This document shows, piece after piece, positions 42,407 to 50,520 of a stretch of 64,000 nucleotides of DNA. The translations under genes were made by a program, and so were the position numbers. Origin of the DNA: JBCBKU01 sp965267475 (GTDB taxonomy: Bacteria; Pseudomonadota; Alphaproteobacteria; Rhodobacterales; Rhodobacteraceae); NCBI GenBank assembly GCA_965267475.1, contig OZ254079.1:558001-622000 (forward strand), read 5' to 3'. The first letter of the stretch is position 1. Every line of letters starts with the position of its first letter. The notes beneath the pieces are model-generated. The model searched no databases. It was given only the letters and a program-made list of their open reading frames with translations, and was not told the DNA's origin.

Positions 42407-43018
42407 TCAGCCATTGGCGGTGAGGGCTGGTTCGGCTTCCGCCAATGCATTCAGAGCCGTTCGAATCTCGTCGAGGAATGATGCGACGTCGATCTCTTGC
42501 TCGCGCTTGCGGACCCGCAGAAACGCTTGGCCACTGGCCAGTGCCGGCTCCGAGGCCACCTTCAGTGGCACCGAAAGGTCGCCAGGCGTAAGTTTTTCAA
42601 CGATTTCCGCGTCATCAGGCGACACCGAGAGTTCAACCGGCGCGTCCGCAAGCTCTGCCGCGATGTCGTGAATGCGCGTCAGGACATGCGCTGCGGTTGC
42701 TTCCGGGAGAAGCGTTGGGAACACCTTCTCGAAGAGCGCGCGCAAAACCGGTTCGACGCTTGCGAGAACCTGGGTTCTTGCCTCGAAATACGTAAAACTA
42801 AGATCGCGGAGGTTGCGCGCCAGCTCTTCCGAGACTTCCGCCCGCTTCTTGTCTGATGACGCATGTGCGTCCTGCCAGCCAGTGGTATAGCCAGACTCAT
42901 AGGCAGCAATCCGGATCTCTTCCGCCGCTTCTGCTGTCAGGGCATTTCCCGAAAGCTCCAGGCCTGGCGCCGAGCGGATCGGCATGTCGAACTCTTCGAG
43001 CTTCAATGCAGCCGTCAT
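42407..43018 (-). CDS. fliH: Flagellar export regulator FliH-like
   Basis: A 203-aa soluble protein. The position between fliF and fliN and the layout fit FliH: an Ala/Glu-rich N-terminal region (ALTAEAAEEIRIAAYESGYTTGWQDAHA) with a GxxxG-free helix, then a C-terminal V-ATPase-E-like domain (SVEPVLRALFEKVFPTLLPEATAAHVLTRIHDIAAELA). FliH restrains and positions FliI. Its sequence is diverged, so the call relies partly on context. It overlaps the fliF stop by 4 bp. Confidence 0.68.
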   Translation of the reverse strand: MTAALKLEEFDMPIRSAPGLELSGNALTAEAAEEIRIAAYESGYTTGWQDAHASSDKKRAEVSEELARNLRDLSFTYFEARTQVLASVEPVLRALFEKVFPTLLPEATAAHVLTRIHDIAAELADAPVELSVSPDDAEIVEKLTPGDLSVPLKVASEPALASGQAFLRVRKREQEIDVASFLDEIRTALNALAEAEPALTANG

Positions 43019-44709
43019 GATGCCTTTTGCTCCCCTTCAACCCAGCTTTGCAGCACTTCAAGCGTTTCGCTTTGGCGTTCTTCGATCATTGCCCGGAGCC
43101 TTTCGGCCGGATCCTCTCCGGCGCCGGGAAACGGTGCCAACCCGGGCAAATCGGGCGGACCGAAGTCGGCGATTGCCGGCTCTGGCAAGACTGGAAGGGA
43201 CGTGTCCGTCAACGGCTCGGCAGCGTCAAAAGCCGGGGTGTCAGCACCGACCAACGGCTGATCATCCATGGGTGCGACAGGTGGCAGCGCCAATCCGGTG
43301 GCACCGCCGACGGGTGCGGACGCGCCGCTCATCAAAACCGGACGCACGACAAAAAGCCCCAGGATCAACGCGACGACTGAAAGAACAGCCAGTTGCACCG
43401 TCGACATGACGTCAAACCCGTCCAGGAAGGCCAAGGTCGTAGCCTGAGCTTCGGTCCCCGCTTCCGGCAATGGCTGAAACTCCAGCGAACGGATCGTGAT
43501 GACATCGCCCCGGTCGGCGTTGAACCCGACGGCCGAGGCCACTAACGCTTCAAGGGAAGCCAATTCGCTGTCGCCGCGCGGTTCCCAGGTTTCCGTGCCG
43601 TCAGCCGCGACGTTGCGGATCCCATCGACCAAGACCGCCACGCTGACCCGTTTGATCGCGCCCGGTGTTCGCAGAAGTTCGCGCTGAGTTTCCGCGACTT
43701 CATAGTTGATCTGTTCGCGTGTTTCGCTGTCCTGGCTTGATGAATTGCTGGCGCCGCCTGCGGCGTCTCCGTCGGGCAGGTTGCTGGCCACCGTGATGTC
43801 ACCGCTTCCACTGTCCGACGATTGCGAGCTTCGTTCCTCGGTATCCGTGCTGATCGCAACACGGTTGTCGGGGTCGAAGCGTCGTTCGGTTATGACCTCA
43901 CGCTCGGTCACGTTCTCAACCGAAACTTCGACGATCGCCCGGCCTGTCCCGACACGTGCGGCCAGCAGACGTTCAAGATTTCGTTTCATTTCGGCAGCAC
44001 GGTCGACGCCCTGTGCCCCGGCCACGGTGCCCGGTTCATCCTGGCCGGCGATCAGACCGCCGCGTCCGTCGATGACTGCCACATTGTCGATTTCAAGCCC
44101 GGCAACTGCGGAAGCGACAAGATAGCGAAGCGCTTCCGCATGGTCGCGCGAAAGGGTCCCTTGAGCTGTTGTCACCGTCACCGATGCGCTGGGCACCATG
44201 TCGCGGGAAAATGGGCGGGATGACGTGTTGGCGATATGTACCCGCGCCGCCGAAATATGCGGGCTTGCGACAATCGTGCGGGCCAATTCACCTTCTTTCG
44301 CGCGCCAATAGGCCGCGTCGAACATTTGCGATGTCGTCCCGAACCCGGTCAGATTGTCGAGAAGTTCATACCCCTGGGCGCTGTTGGCCGGGATCCCGTC
44401 ACCTGCCAGTTGCATACGCATCTGATCGCGGCGCCCCGCTTCGACATAGATCGCGTTGCCGCGGATTTCATAGGCAACGCCCGATTGGTCGAGCGCGCGA
44501 ATGACATCGCCAGACGCAGCGGGTTCAAGACCGGAGTAAAGAAGCGACATCGAAGGTGTTGAGGCCAGGCGCGCAATTCCTATCACGGCTGCAAACATGG
44601 CAAGCGCGGACAGAATTACGATTACCCGTCGTCGTGCGTCTAGCGCTGCGAAAGTGCCAACGAGCTGCTGCAATCCCAGACTCCCCAAATGCGGCTTCTG
44701 CCGCGGCAT
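43015..44709 (-). CDS. fliF: Flagellar M-ring protein FliF
   Basis: A 564-aa membrane protein. Two membrane helices bound a large periplasmic region: VIVILSALAMFAAVIGIARL near the N-terminus and TVQLAVLSVVALILGLFVVRPVLMSG near residue 450. TPSMSLLYSGLEPAASGDVIRALDQSGVAYEI and LARTIVASPHISAARVHIA are FliF ring-building motifs; the acidic C-terminal tail (DIERL-like AERLRAMIEERQSETLEVLQSWV) docks FliG. It forms the MS ring, the base of the motor. Confidence 0.96.
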   Translation of the reverse strand: MPRQKPHLGSLGLQQLVGTFAALDARRRVIVILSALAMFAAVIGIARLASTPSMSLLYSGLEPAASGDVIRALDQSGVAYEIRGNAIYVEAGRRDQMRMQLAGDGIPANSAQGYELLDNLTGFGTTSQMFDAAYWRAKEGELARTIVASPHISAARVHIANTSSRPFSRDMVPSASVTVTTAQGTLSRDHAEALRYLVASAVAGLEIDNVAVIDGRGGLIAGQDEPGTVAGAQGVDRAAEMKRNLERLLAARVGTGRAIVEVSVENVTEREVITERRFDPDNRVAISTDTEERSSQSSDSGSGDITVASNLPDGDAAGGASNSSSQDSETREQINYEVAETQRELLRTPGAIKRVSVAVLVDGIRNVAADGTETWEPRGDSELASLEALVASAVGFNADRGDVITIRSLEFQPLPEAGTEAQATTLAFLDGFDVMSTVQLAVLSVVALILGLFVVRPVLMSGASAPVGGATGLALPPVAPMDDQPLVGADTPAFDAAEPLTDTSLPVLPEPAIADFGPPDLPGLAPFPGAGEDPAERLRAMIEERQSETLEVLQSWVEGEQKAS

Positions 44710-44734
44710 CCAGCGATGATCTGTCAGATTGCCC

Positions 44735-44749
44735 TTAAGAATCCGTTAG
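44735..44749 (+). promoter_or_regulatory. CtrA-like box between divergent fliF and fliL
   Basis: TTAA-N7-TTAG, one mismatch from the CtrA consensus, in the 88-bp divergent gap 48 bp upstream of the fliL ATG and 26 bp upstream of the fliF ATG. It could serve both directions. Confidence 0.5.
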
Positions 44750-44797
44750 TTGAGATAGCGTATTTCGAGGAAACGAACGGCAAGACCTGGGGTCAGC

Positions 44798-45298
44798 ATG
44801 ACGGATGTGACCGGCGACGTCGAAGAGAGCGACGAAGCCCCTAAGAAGAAATCAAAGCTGGGCCTGATTATCGGGCTGGTCCTTGCTGTGTCCGGCGGCG
44901 GTGGCGGTTTCTTTGCAGCCCAGTCGGGGATGCTGCCGATCGGTGGCGACAGCCAGGCGTCCAAAACTGACTCGGAAAAGCAGGAAAGCAAGACCGCCGA
45001 CGTGGCCTTCGTGCCGGTCGAACCGTTGATTATTTCTTTGGGGGCAAAATCCGACAATAAGCATCTGCGCTTCCATGCACAGCTTGAAGTGGGCGTCGCA
45101 AGCGTCGACGAGGTGACCAAGCTGTTGCCCCGGGTTTCGGACGTGATGAACAGCTATTTGCGTGCTGTTGAGATTGCGCATCTTGAAGACCCCACGGCCT
45201 TGTTCCGGATCAGGTCTCAGCTGTTGCGGCGGATACAGATTGTGACCGGCGGTGACAAAGTGCGGGATCTGCTGGTCATGGAGTTCGTGTTGACATGA
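44798..45298 (+). CDS. fliL: Flagellar basal-body protein FliL
   Basis: A 166-aa protein with one membrane helix (LGLIIGLVLAVSGGGGGFFAAQSGM) and a periplasmic FliL domain (FVPVEPLIISLGAKSDNKHLRFHAQLEVGVASVDEVTKLLPRVSDVMNSYLRAVEIAHLEDPTALFRIRSQLLRRI). It associates with the stator and is first of a rightward unit, ATGA-coupled to the next gene. A second, more divergent FliL-like gene is at 54830-55333. Confidence 0.9.
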   Translation: MTDVTGDVEESDEAPKKKSKLGLIIGLVLAVSGGGGGFFAAQSGMLPIGGDSQASKTDSEKQESKTADVAFVPVEPLIISLGAKSDNKHLRFHAQLEVGVASVDEVTKLLPRVSDVMNSYLRAVEIAHLEDPTALFRIRSQLLRRIQIVTGGDKVRDLLVMEFVLT

Positions 45299-45750
45299 TC
45301 ATGGCATTTGCGGCGGATATCCTTCTGATTGCCGGGGCATTGGGTGCAGGGTTGTACTGTCTCATCCTGTCGCGGCGATTGACCAAGTTCACCGATCTGG
45401 AAAAGGGCGTTGGCGGCGCTGTCGCCGTATTGTCCGTTCAGGTCGACGACATGTCGAAGGCGCTGAATGCGGCCCAGTCCGCGGCGAACGACTCGACCGA
45501 GTCGCTTTCCGGTCTGACCGACCGGGCAGAAGATGTTGCCAAGCGGTTGGAATTGCTTGTGGCGTCCATGCACGATCTTCCGGTGGATGGGGACGGCGGC
45601 GATGGGTCCGCGCGGCTGGGGGACGCGCCGAAGGCGGACAGCCTTGGGGCAAAAGTGGCCCGAAACGAAGCTGCATTGTCCGAGGAACAGGGGGATCCAC
45701 TGCCCGGAATGTTCCAAAGCAATCGTGTGAATGGGCGGGCAAGCGGATGA
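45295..45750 (+). CDS. Flagellar-cluster membrane protein of unknown function
   Basis: A 151-aa protein with an N-terminal membrane helix (DILLIAGALGAGLYCLILSRRL) and then a helical segment LEKGVGGAVAVLSVQVDDMSKALNAAQ and a polar C-terminal half. It resembles small membrane proteins found between fliL and the motE-like gene in alphaproteobacteria, for which I know no role; an assignment to DUF6468 is possible but not established. It overlaps both neighbours by 4 bp, so it is part of the motor operon. Confidence 0.7.
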   Translation: MIMAFAADILLIAGALGAGLYCLILSRRLTKFTDLEKGVGGAVAVLSVQVDDMSKALNAAQSAANDSTESLSGLTDRAEDVAKRLELLVASMHDLPVDGDGGDGSARLGDAPKADSLGAKVARNEAALSEEQGDPLPGMFQSNRVNGRASG

Positions 45751-46349
45751 CGAAGAAAGACAGACCCGCTCGGCAACGCAAAGGTCAAGGCCGTAGTGTG
45801 CTCTGGATCGTGGCCGCCTTGTTCCTTCTGTCCGGAATTGTCCGTCTGGGCGGCGAAACCGGACTGGCGATTGCCCGCGAAATTGCGGATCTGGGCACGA
45901 AGGACGCGATGTCGGACGACCTTCCGAGTTGCTCGGCCGAACCCGGCATCGCAGAAGCTTTGGCCGCGATACGTGCGCGCGAGACCTGGGTTGTTGAAGC
46001 GGAAGCGGCGATCGATGATCGACTTCAGGCGCTGGCAGTCGCAGAAGAGGCTGTAAATCAGCGTCTTGGTCGGTTGGAGGCGGCCGAAGAAAACCTGCGT
46101 GCCACAATCGCCCTGGCCGATGGTGCGGCTGAGAACGACCTTGCGCGGTTAACCTCGGTCTATGAGAACATGAAGCCCAAGGACGCGTCCCTTCTGTTCG
46201 AAGAAATGGCTCCTGAATTCGCAGCCGGTTTCCTGGGTAGGATGCGCGCGGATGCCGCTGCGGCGATCATGACCGGGCTCTCTCCCGAACGGGCCTATAC
46301 GATCAGCGTCCTATTGGCGGGCCGAAACGCCGCTGTTCCAAAGCAATAG
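45747..46349 (+). CDS. MotE-like flagellar chaperone (MgtE N-domain type)
   Basis: A 200-aa protein: one N-terminal membrane helix (VLWIVAALFLLSGIVRLG), a coiled coil (AEAAIDDRLQALAVAEEAVNQRLGRLEAAEENL) and a C-terminal MgtE-N-like domain (LTSVYENMKPKDASLLFEEMAPEFAAGFLGRMRADAAAAIMTGLSPERAYTISVLLAGR). MotE proteins of rhizobia act as periplasmic chaperones for MotC or stator assembly. It lies 85 bp before motA. Confidence 0.75.
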   Translation: MTKKDRPARQRKGQGRSVLWIVAALFLLSGIVRLGGETGLAIAREIADLGTKDAMSDDLPSCSAEPGIAEALAAIRARETWVVEAEAAIDDRLQALAVAEEAVNQRLGRLEAAEENLRATIALADGAAENDLARLTSVYENMKPKDASLLFEEMAPEFAAGFLGRMRADAAAAIMTGLSPERAYTISVLLAGRNAAVPKQ

Positions 46350-46434
46350 CTCGAGTCCTCAGTCTTCGTTAACTCACCGCGCATAAGCTGCACGGAAACG
46401 AGGCTTTAGGTGAGTTGGTCGGGATCCGCGCCAC

Positions 46435-47304
46435 ATGATCGGAATTATCGGGATCGTTGTCGTCTTCGCCATGGTGTTTGGCGGTTACCTGCTGGCTGGC
46501 GGGAAGATGAAGATCATTCTTGGCTCGCTGCCGTTTGAAATGATGATGATCGGCGGCGCGGCCACGGGGGCATTCCTGATCTCGAACGACATGGCGGGCG
46601 TAAAGCACACGGTCGGTTCGATCGGAAAGGTTTTCAAGGGGGCCAAGTGGAAACCGACCGATTACCGCGACCTGTTGTGCCTTTTGTTCGAACTGATCCG
46701 CCTTGCCCGTTCGAACCCGGTGGGGCTTGAAGAACATATCGAACAACCGGATGAATCCTCGATCTTCCAGAAATACCCCAAGATCATGGGCGACAAGGAA
46801 GCGATTGCACTGATCTGCGATACGCTGCGCGCGGCGTCGATGAACTATGATGACCCTCACCAGGTCGAAGAGGTCCTGGAAAAGCGTATCGAAGCGAACA
46901 TGCACCACGCGATGCATTCCAGCCACGCGTTGCAAGTGGTCGCCGATGGGCTGCCGGCGCTTGGCATTGTTGCGGCCGTGCTGGGTGTGATCAAGACCAT
47001 GGGGTCGATTGACCAGCCGCCGGAGGTGCTTGGCAAACTGATCGGCGGCGCGCTGGTCGGCACGTTTCTGGGGGTATTCCTGGCCTATGGGTTCTTCGGT
47101 CCTTTTGCGACACGCGTGAAGGGTGTGACGGAAGAAGACGGACATTTCTATCAGCTCATCCGCGAAGTGCTTGTGGCCAATCTGCACAGCCACCCCCCCA
47201 ACATCTGCATTGAAGTCGGACGTCAGAATACACCGTCCCACGTTCGCCCCAACTTCTCAGAACTGGAAGAGGCGCTGCAGGAAGTGAAGAAAGACGCGGC
47301 GTGA
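46435..47304 (+). CDS. motA: Flagellar motor stator protein MotA
   Basis: A 289-aa membrane protein with four membrane segments. The conserved Pro residues of the ion pathway lie in VADGLPALGIVAAVLGVI and YGFFGPFA; the large cytoplasmic loop contains the charged residues that meet FliG (LLFELIRLARSNPVGLEEHIEQP). It forms the stator with MotB, whose gene is 10 kb away. The following gene starts with GTG overlapping its stop (GTGA). Confidence 0.95.
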   Translation: MIGIIGIVVVFAMVFGGYLLAGGKMKIILGSLPFEMMMIGGAATGAFLISNDMAGVKHTVGSIGKVFKGAKWKPTDYRDLLCLLFELIRLARSNPVGLEEHIEQPDESSIFQKYPKIMGDKEAIALICDTLRAASMNYDDPHQVEEVLEKRIEANMHHAMHSSHALQVVADGLPALGIVAAVLGVIKTMGSIDQPPEVLGKLIGGALVGTFLGVFLAYGFFGPFATRVKGVTEEDGHFYQLIREVLVANLHSHPPNICIEVGRQNTPSHVRPNFSELEEALQEVKKDAA

Positions 47305-49670
47305 TACGCGCGTGGATCGCATCGATCTGCGTTCTTATGGCGTGGCCAGCGGTCGCGGACAGTGTCGGATTGCGGTCAGGGGACCATGACGGCTTCACGC
47401 GGTTGGTCCTTAGCTTCTCCGACCGGCCCACATGGTCCCTGGGACAAAACAATGGCGATGCCATTTTGCGGCTTGGCGGCGCACCGCGGCAGTTCGATTT
47501 CTCTGGCGCGTTTGAGATGATCTCGCGGTCGCGGCTTCAGGCGCTTTATGCCGAGCCCGGCGGTCGCGACGTGCGTTTGCAGTTGGCCTGCGACTGTTCG
47601 GTTGATGTCACGGAACTTGGGACACGCTTCCTCGTCGTCGATATTCGCGACACCCCCCCAATTCAGCCCCTTCCAACCGTTACCTTGAACAAAGCGTCGA
47701 TCCCCAGCGCACCATCCGTCAATACCGCGCCACACAGAAATATCCGCTTATCTAATCGCATATCCAGGCCATCCCCGCAGATCCTGGTCGCGCCGGATGA
47801 CACGCCAGCCCGAAGCGAACGGGCCATGCCACTTGACCAAACCGCTTTCGCCGAGGCTTTGGCCTTGGCGCAGCCGCTTGCTGAACTGAGCGGCGTCGAT
47901 GTTAGAAATCCGATCCGACCGCAACCAGAGCAAACGCGCGCATTGGATCTGGACGTCGCGACCGAGCCATCGTTCTCGGGCCTGACCAATCGGCTGGCCG
48001 AGCAGATCGGACGGGCGGCATCTCAGGGATTGATCGAAGGCGCTGGCCCCGGGGGCGGCGTCGTCCGAGACATCGATCCTGAAGTGGCCGCTGCGGCCGC
48101 GGCCGAAAACATTCGCATTCGCTCGGCCATCGATGAAGCCCTTGGAACTCTGGCAGACGAGCGCCCGGTCAGTGACGATGGGCTGCGCTGTCTGCCGGAC
48201 CACGCGCTTGCGATCAATGTCTGGGGGCCGCCGGAAGATCAGCCAGGACAAATCGCAGATGTGCGCGCAAGGCTGATTACGGAATTGGGCGATACGGACC
48301 TTGCCGTTGTCCGCCAGTTGATTCGCCGCTACCTCTATCTGTCCTTTGGCACCGAGGCGCAGGCATTGCTGGCGCAATTTGGTGCCGAGATCCCGGATGC
48401 CGACCTGCTTGGTGTGATGGCGACGCTTGTGAACGGTGACCCGGTAAGCGACCCTGGCCCACTGCGCGGGCAGGCGGCCTGCGACGGTGCGGCTGCGCTT
48501 TGGTCATTTCTTGCGGATCCTTCCCAGGACAACTCGCTTAATGCTACGTCGGTGGCGCGCGTCTTCTCGGGCCTTCCACTTCATTTGCGTCGCCATCTTG
48601 GGCAGCCGATTGCCGAAGCGCTGATTGCGCGCGGCGAAGATGACGCCGCCCGATCCGTTCGAAATGCGATCAGCCGAGCGCCTGGTGATCACGGTGTCGG
48701 CCTTGAGATGGTCAATGCATCGCTGGCCGCCGACGAAGGCGCTCCCAAGGCGCAGGCCATGCTGGCCGAGATTGCGGCATCGGGCCAAAGCGAGGCGCCG
48801 GTCGCCATGCTGCGATACCTAAATGCGGCGCATGAGGATGGCCGCCGAGTTGCGCCGGCCATGATTGAACTGGCCGAGACCATGGCGTTCGAACGACGCG
48901 GTTTGCCAGAAGCCCTTGATTTGAAACGTGCGGAACTTGCGGCGCGGATAGACTTGCAAGCCTTTGACGAAACGGCGGCAGCTCTGTTTCGAACCGACGG
49001 ACAGCAGGATCTGCCCTCGGCCGACCTTAAAGCGCTTTGGGCTTCGTATCTCTCGACCTTGTCGACGGAGAGCGAAGATGCTGAGTTTCTGCGCATTGGA
49101 TTTCAGCCCCGGATCTGGGCGGAGGCCCTAGTGACCGACGACCGCGCGCGCCGCGCGCTTGTAAGCCGGTTGATGGCGCTTGGTTTCTGGCGAGAAGCCG
49201 AGGCCCTGACAGTTGGAGCGGATGCGGATGCAGATTGGGTCGCGCTGACTGGCGCGCGGATCGCCCTTGCCGCGGGACGACCTCGTGAGGCGCTGGTTGC
49301 GCTGGTCGCGCAGGAGGGACCCGAAGCCGACGCCCTTCGGGCCGAGGCCCTGTCGCGAAGCCGGGCTTTCATTGAAGCCAGCCGGGTGTTCGAGGCTAAG
49401 GGCGACACCGAGGCTGGCGCCACGATGGCCTGGCGTGCGGGCGAATTCCAGCGCGCCGCCGCCTTGGGCGGCGATACCCGCCCGGACGTTGCACATATCA
49501 TGGCGCCGCCGGTTCCAATCCTCTCCGAAGACGCGCCGACCGGGGAACCGACGGCCGGTGAACGCGAATTGGCCACGGGGCGCGGCCTGATCGCCGAAAG
49601 CGCCGGGGTTCGTGCGGAAATTACCGACATTCTTACGAAGTTTCCGCCCCCGCTCCGTCGCCAAAACTGA
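47301..49670 (+). CDS. Large exported protein of unknown function with AMIN-like N-domain
   Basis: A 789-aa protein with a signal peptide (WIASICVLMAWPAVA), then about 100 residues resembling an AMIN domain (GLRSGDHDGFTRLVLSFSDRP ... TRFLVVDIRD), which in other proteins binds peptidoglycan or outer-membrane partners. From about residue 330 the sequence is Ala-rich and helical, TPR-like (GQPIAEALIARGEDDAARSVRNAIS). Translation starts at GTG 47301 overlapping the motA stop, so it is coupled to the stator gene. A motor-associated periplasmic function is inferred. I know no named flagellar protein of this type; it could parallel MotF/FlgT-class accessory proteins. Confidence 0.8.
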   Translation: MIRAWIASICVLMAWPAVADSVGLRSGDHDGFTRLVLSFSDRPTWSLGQNNGDAILRLGGAPRQFDFSGAFEMISRSRLQALYAEPGGRDVRLQLACDCSVDVTELGTRFLVVDIRDTPPIQPLPTVTLNKASIPSAPSVNTAPHRNIRLSNRISRPSPQILVAPDDTPARSERAMPLDQTAFAEALALAQPLAELSGVDVRNPIRPQPEQTRALDLDVATEPSFSGLTNRLAEQIGRAASQGLIEGAGPGGGVVRDIDPEVAAAAAAENIRIRSAIDEALGTLADERPVSDDGLRCLPDHALAINVWGPPEDQPGQIADVRARLITELGDTDLAVVRQLIRRYLYLSFGTEAQALLAQFGAEIPDADLLGVMATLVNGDPVSDPGPLRGQAACDGAAALWSFLADPSQDNSLNATSVARVFSGLPLHLRRHLGQPIAEALIARGEDDAARSVRNAISRAPGDHGVGLEMVNASLAADEGAPKAQAMLAEIAASGQSEAPVAMLRYLNAAHEDGRRVAPAMIELAETMAFERRGLPEALDLKRAELAARIDLQAFDETAAALFRTDGQQDLPSADLKALWASYLSTLSTESEDAEFLRIGFQPRIWAEALVTDDRARRALVSRLMALGFWREAEALTVGADADADWVALTGARIALAAGRPREALVALVAQEGPEADALRAEALSRSRAFIEASRVFEAKGDTEAGATMAWRAGEFQRAAALGGDTRPDVAHIMAPPVPILSEDAPTGEPTAGERELATGRGLIAESAGVRAEITDILTKFPPPLRRQN

Positions 49671-49746
49671 AAAAGGTTACCGCTTGTCAAGGGCTTGGCG
49701 CCTAGGTTCGCGGCCAAAGGTCAATCGCAGAACGCGGTGAGGTTCC

Positions 49747-50514
49747 ATGGGCAGAATGCCAATACTTGTGCGCGTGATCGTCGCGATCCTTGGCCTTTGG
49801 GCCACGTTCAATCCTCTTCATGCCAAGGCAAGCACCGTTCCCCAAACCGCGGCCCTCTGCACGGCTGCGATGCAGGCCGCGTCATCCCGTTGGGGTGTGC
49901 CGATGGCGGTTCTGAAGGCCATTTCGCTGACCGAAACAGGCCGCCGCTTGCCTGAAGGATTTCTGCCCTGGCCCTGGACGGTGAACATGGAAGGGAAGGG
50001 CATCTGGTTCGACAGCGAAGCCGAGGCCAAGGCCTATGTCGAACGGCACCACGCGCGCGGAGCGCGCAGCTATGATGTGGGTTGCTTTCAAGTCAACTAC
50101 CGCTGGCATGGGCAGCACTTCGCCTCGCGCGAGGCGATGTTCGACCCGGCATCCAATGCCGACTACGCTGCGCGGTTCCTATCCGAACTTTATTCGGAGT
50201 TCGGCAATTGGTCGAAAGCCGCCGGAGCATATCACTCGCGGACACCGCGCTTTGCCAACAAATACGCGGCCCGGTTTGACCGGATCATCGCGCGCCTCGG
50301 CGGCGCCGAGGCCCAAGTGGCCGTGGCAACGCCCGCGCCGACACCAGTCCCCGCGCCCACGCACGATCCGAAACAGAACCAGGTGACGCGGGTGAACACG
50401 TTCCCGCTCTTACGGCAGGCCGAACCAGGGGCAGCCGTTGCGCTTGCGTCATTGGTGCCCCTTGGCGACGCGCCCGCCGGGCGCGGGTTGATCCCGTTCG
50501 ACACGTCGAATTGA
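49747..50514 (+). CDS. Flagellar-cluster lytic transglycosylase (SltF-like)
   Basis: A 255-aa exported protein with a signal peptide and an SLT (lysozyme-like) domain in residues 35-180. The catalytic Glu is in LKAISLTETGR; SYDVGCFQVNYRWHG and NADYAARFLSELYSEFGNWSKAAGAYHS follow. The C-terminal 70 residues are Pro/Ala-rich. It probably opens peptidoglycan for rod assembly, replacing the muramidase domain of FlgJ as SltF does in Rhodobacter. It lies 6 bp before flhA. Confidence 0.88.
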   Translation: MGRMPILVRVIVAILGLWATFNPLHAKASTVPQTAALCTAAMQAASSRWGVPMAVLKAISLTETGRRLPEGFLPWPWTVNMEGKGIWFDSEAEAKAYVERHHARGARSYDVGCFQVNYRWHGQHFASREAMFDPASNADYAARFLSELYSEFGNWSKAAGAYHSRTPRFANKYAARFDRIIARLGGAEAQVAVATPAPTPVPAPTHDPKQNQVTRVNTFPLLRQAEPGAAVALASLVPLGDAPAGRGLIPFDTSN

Positions 50515-50520
50515 TCCGTC

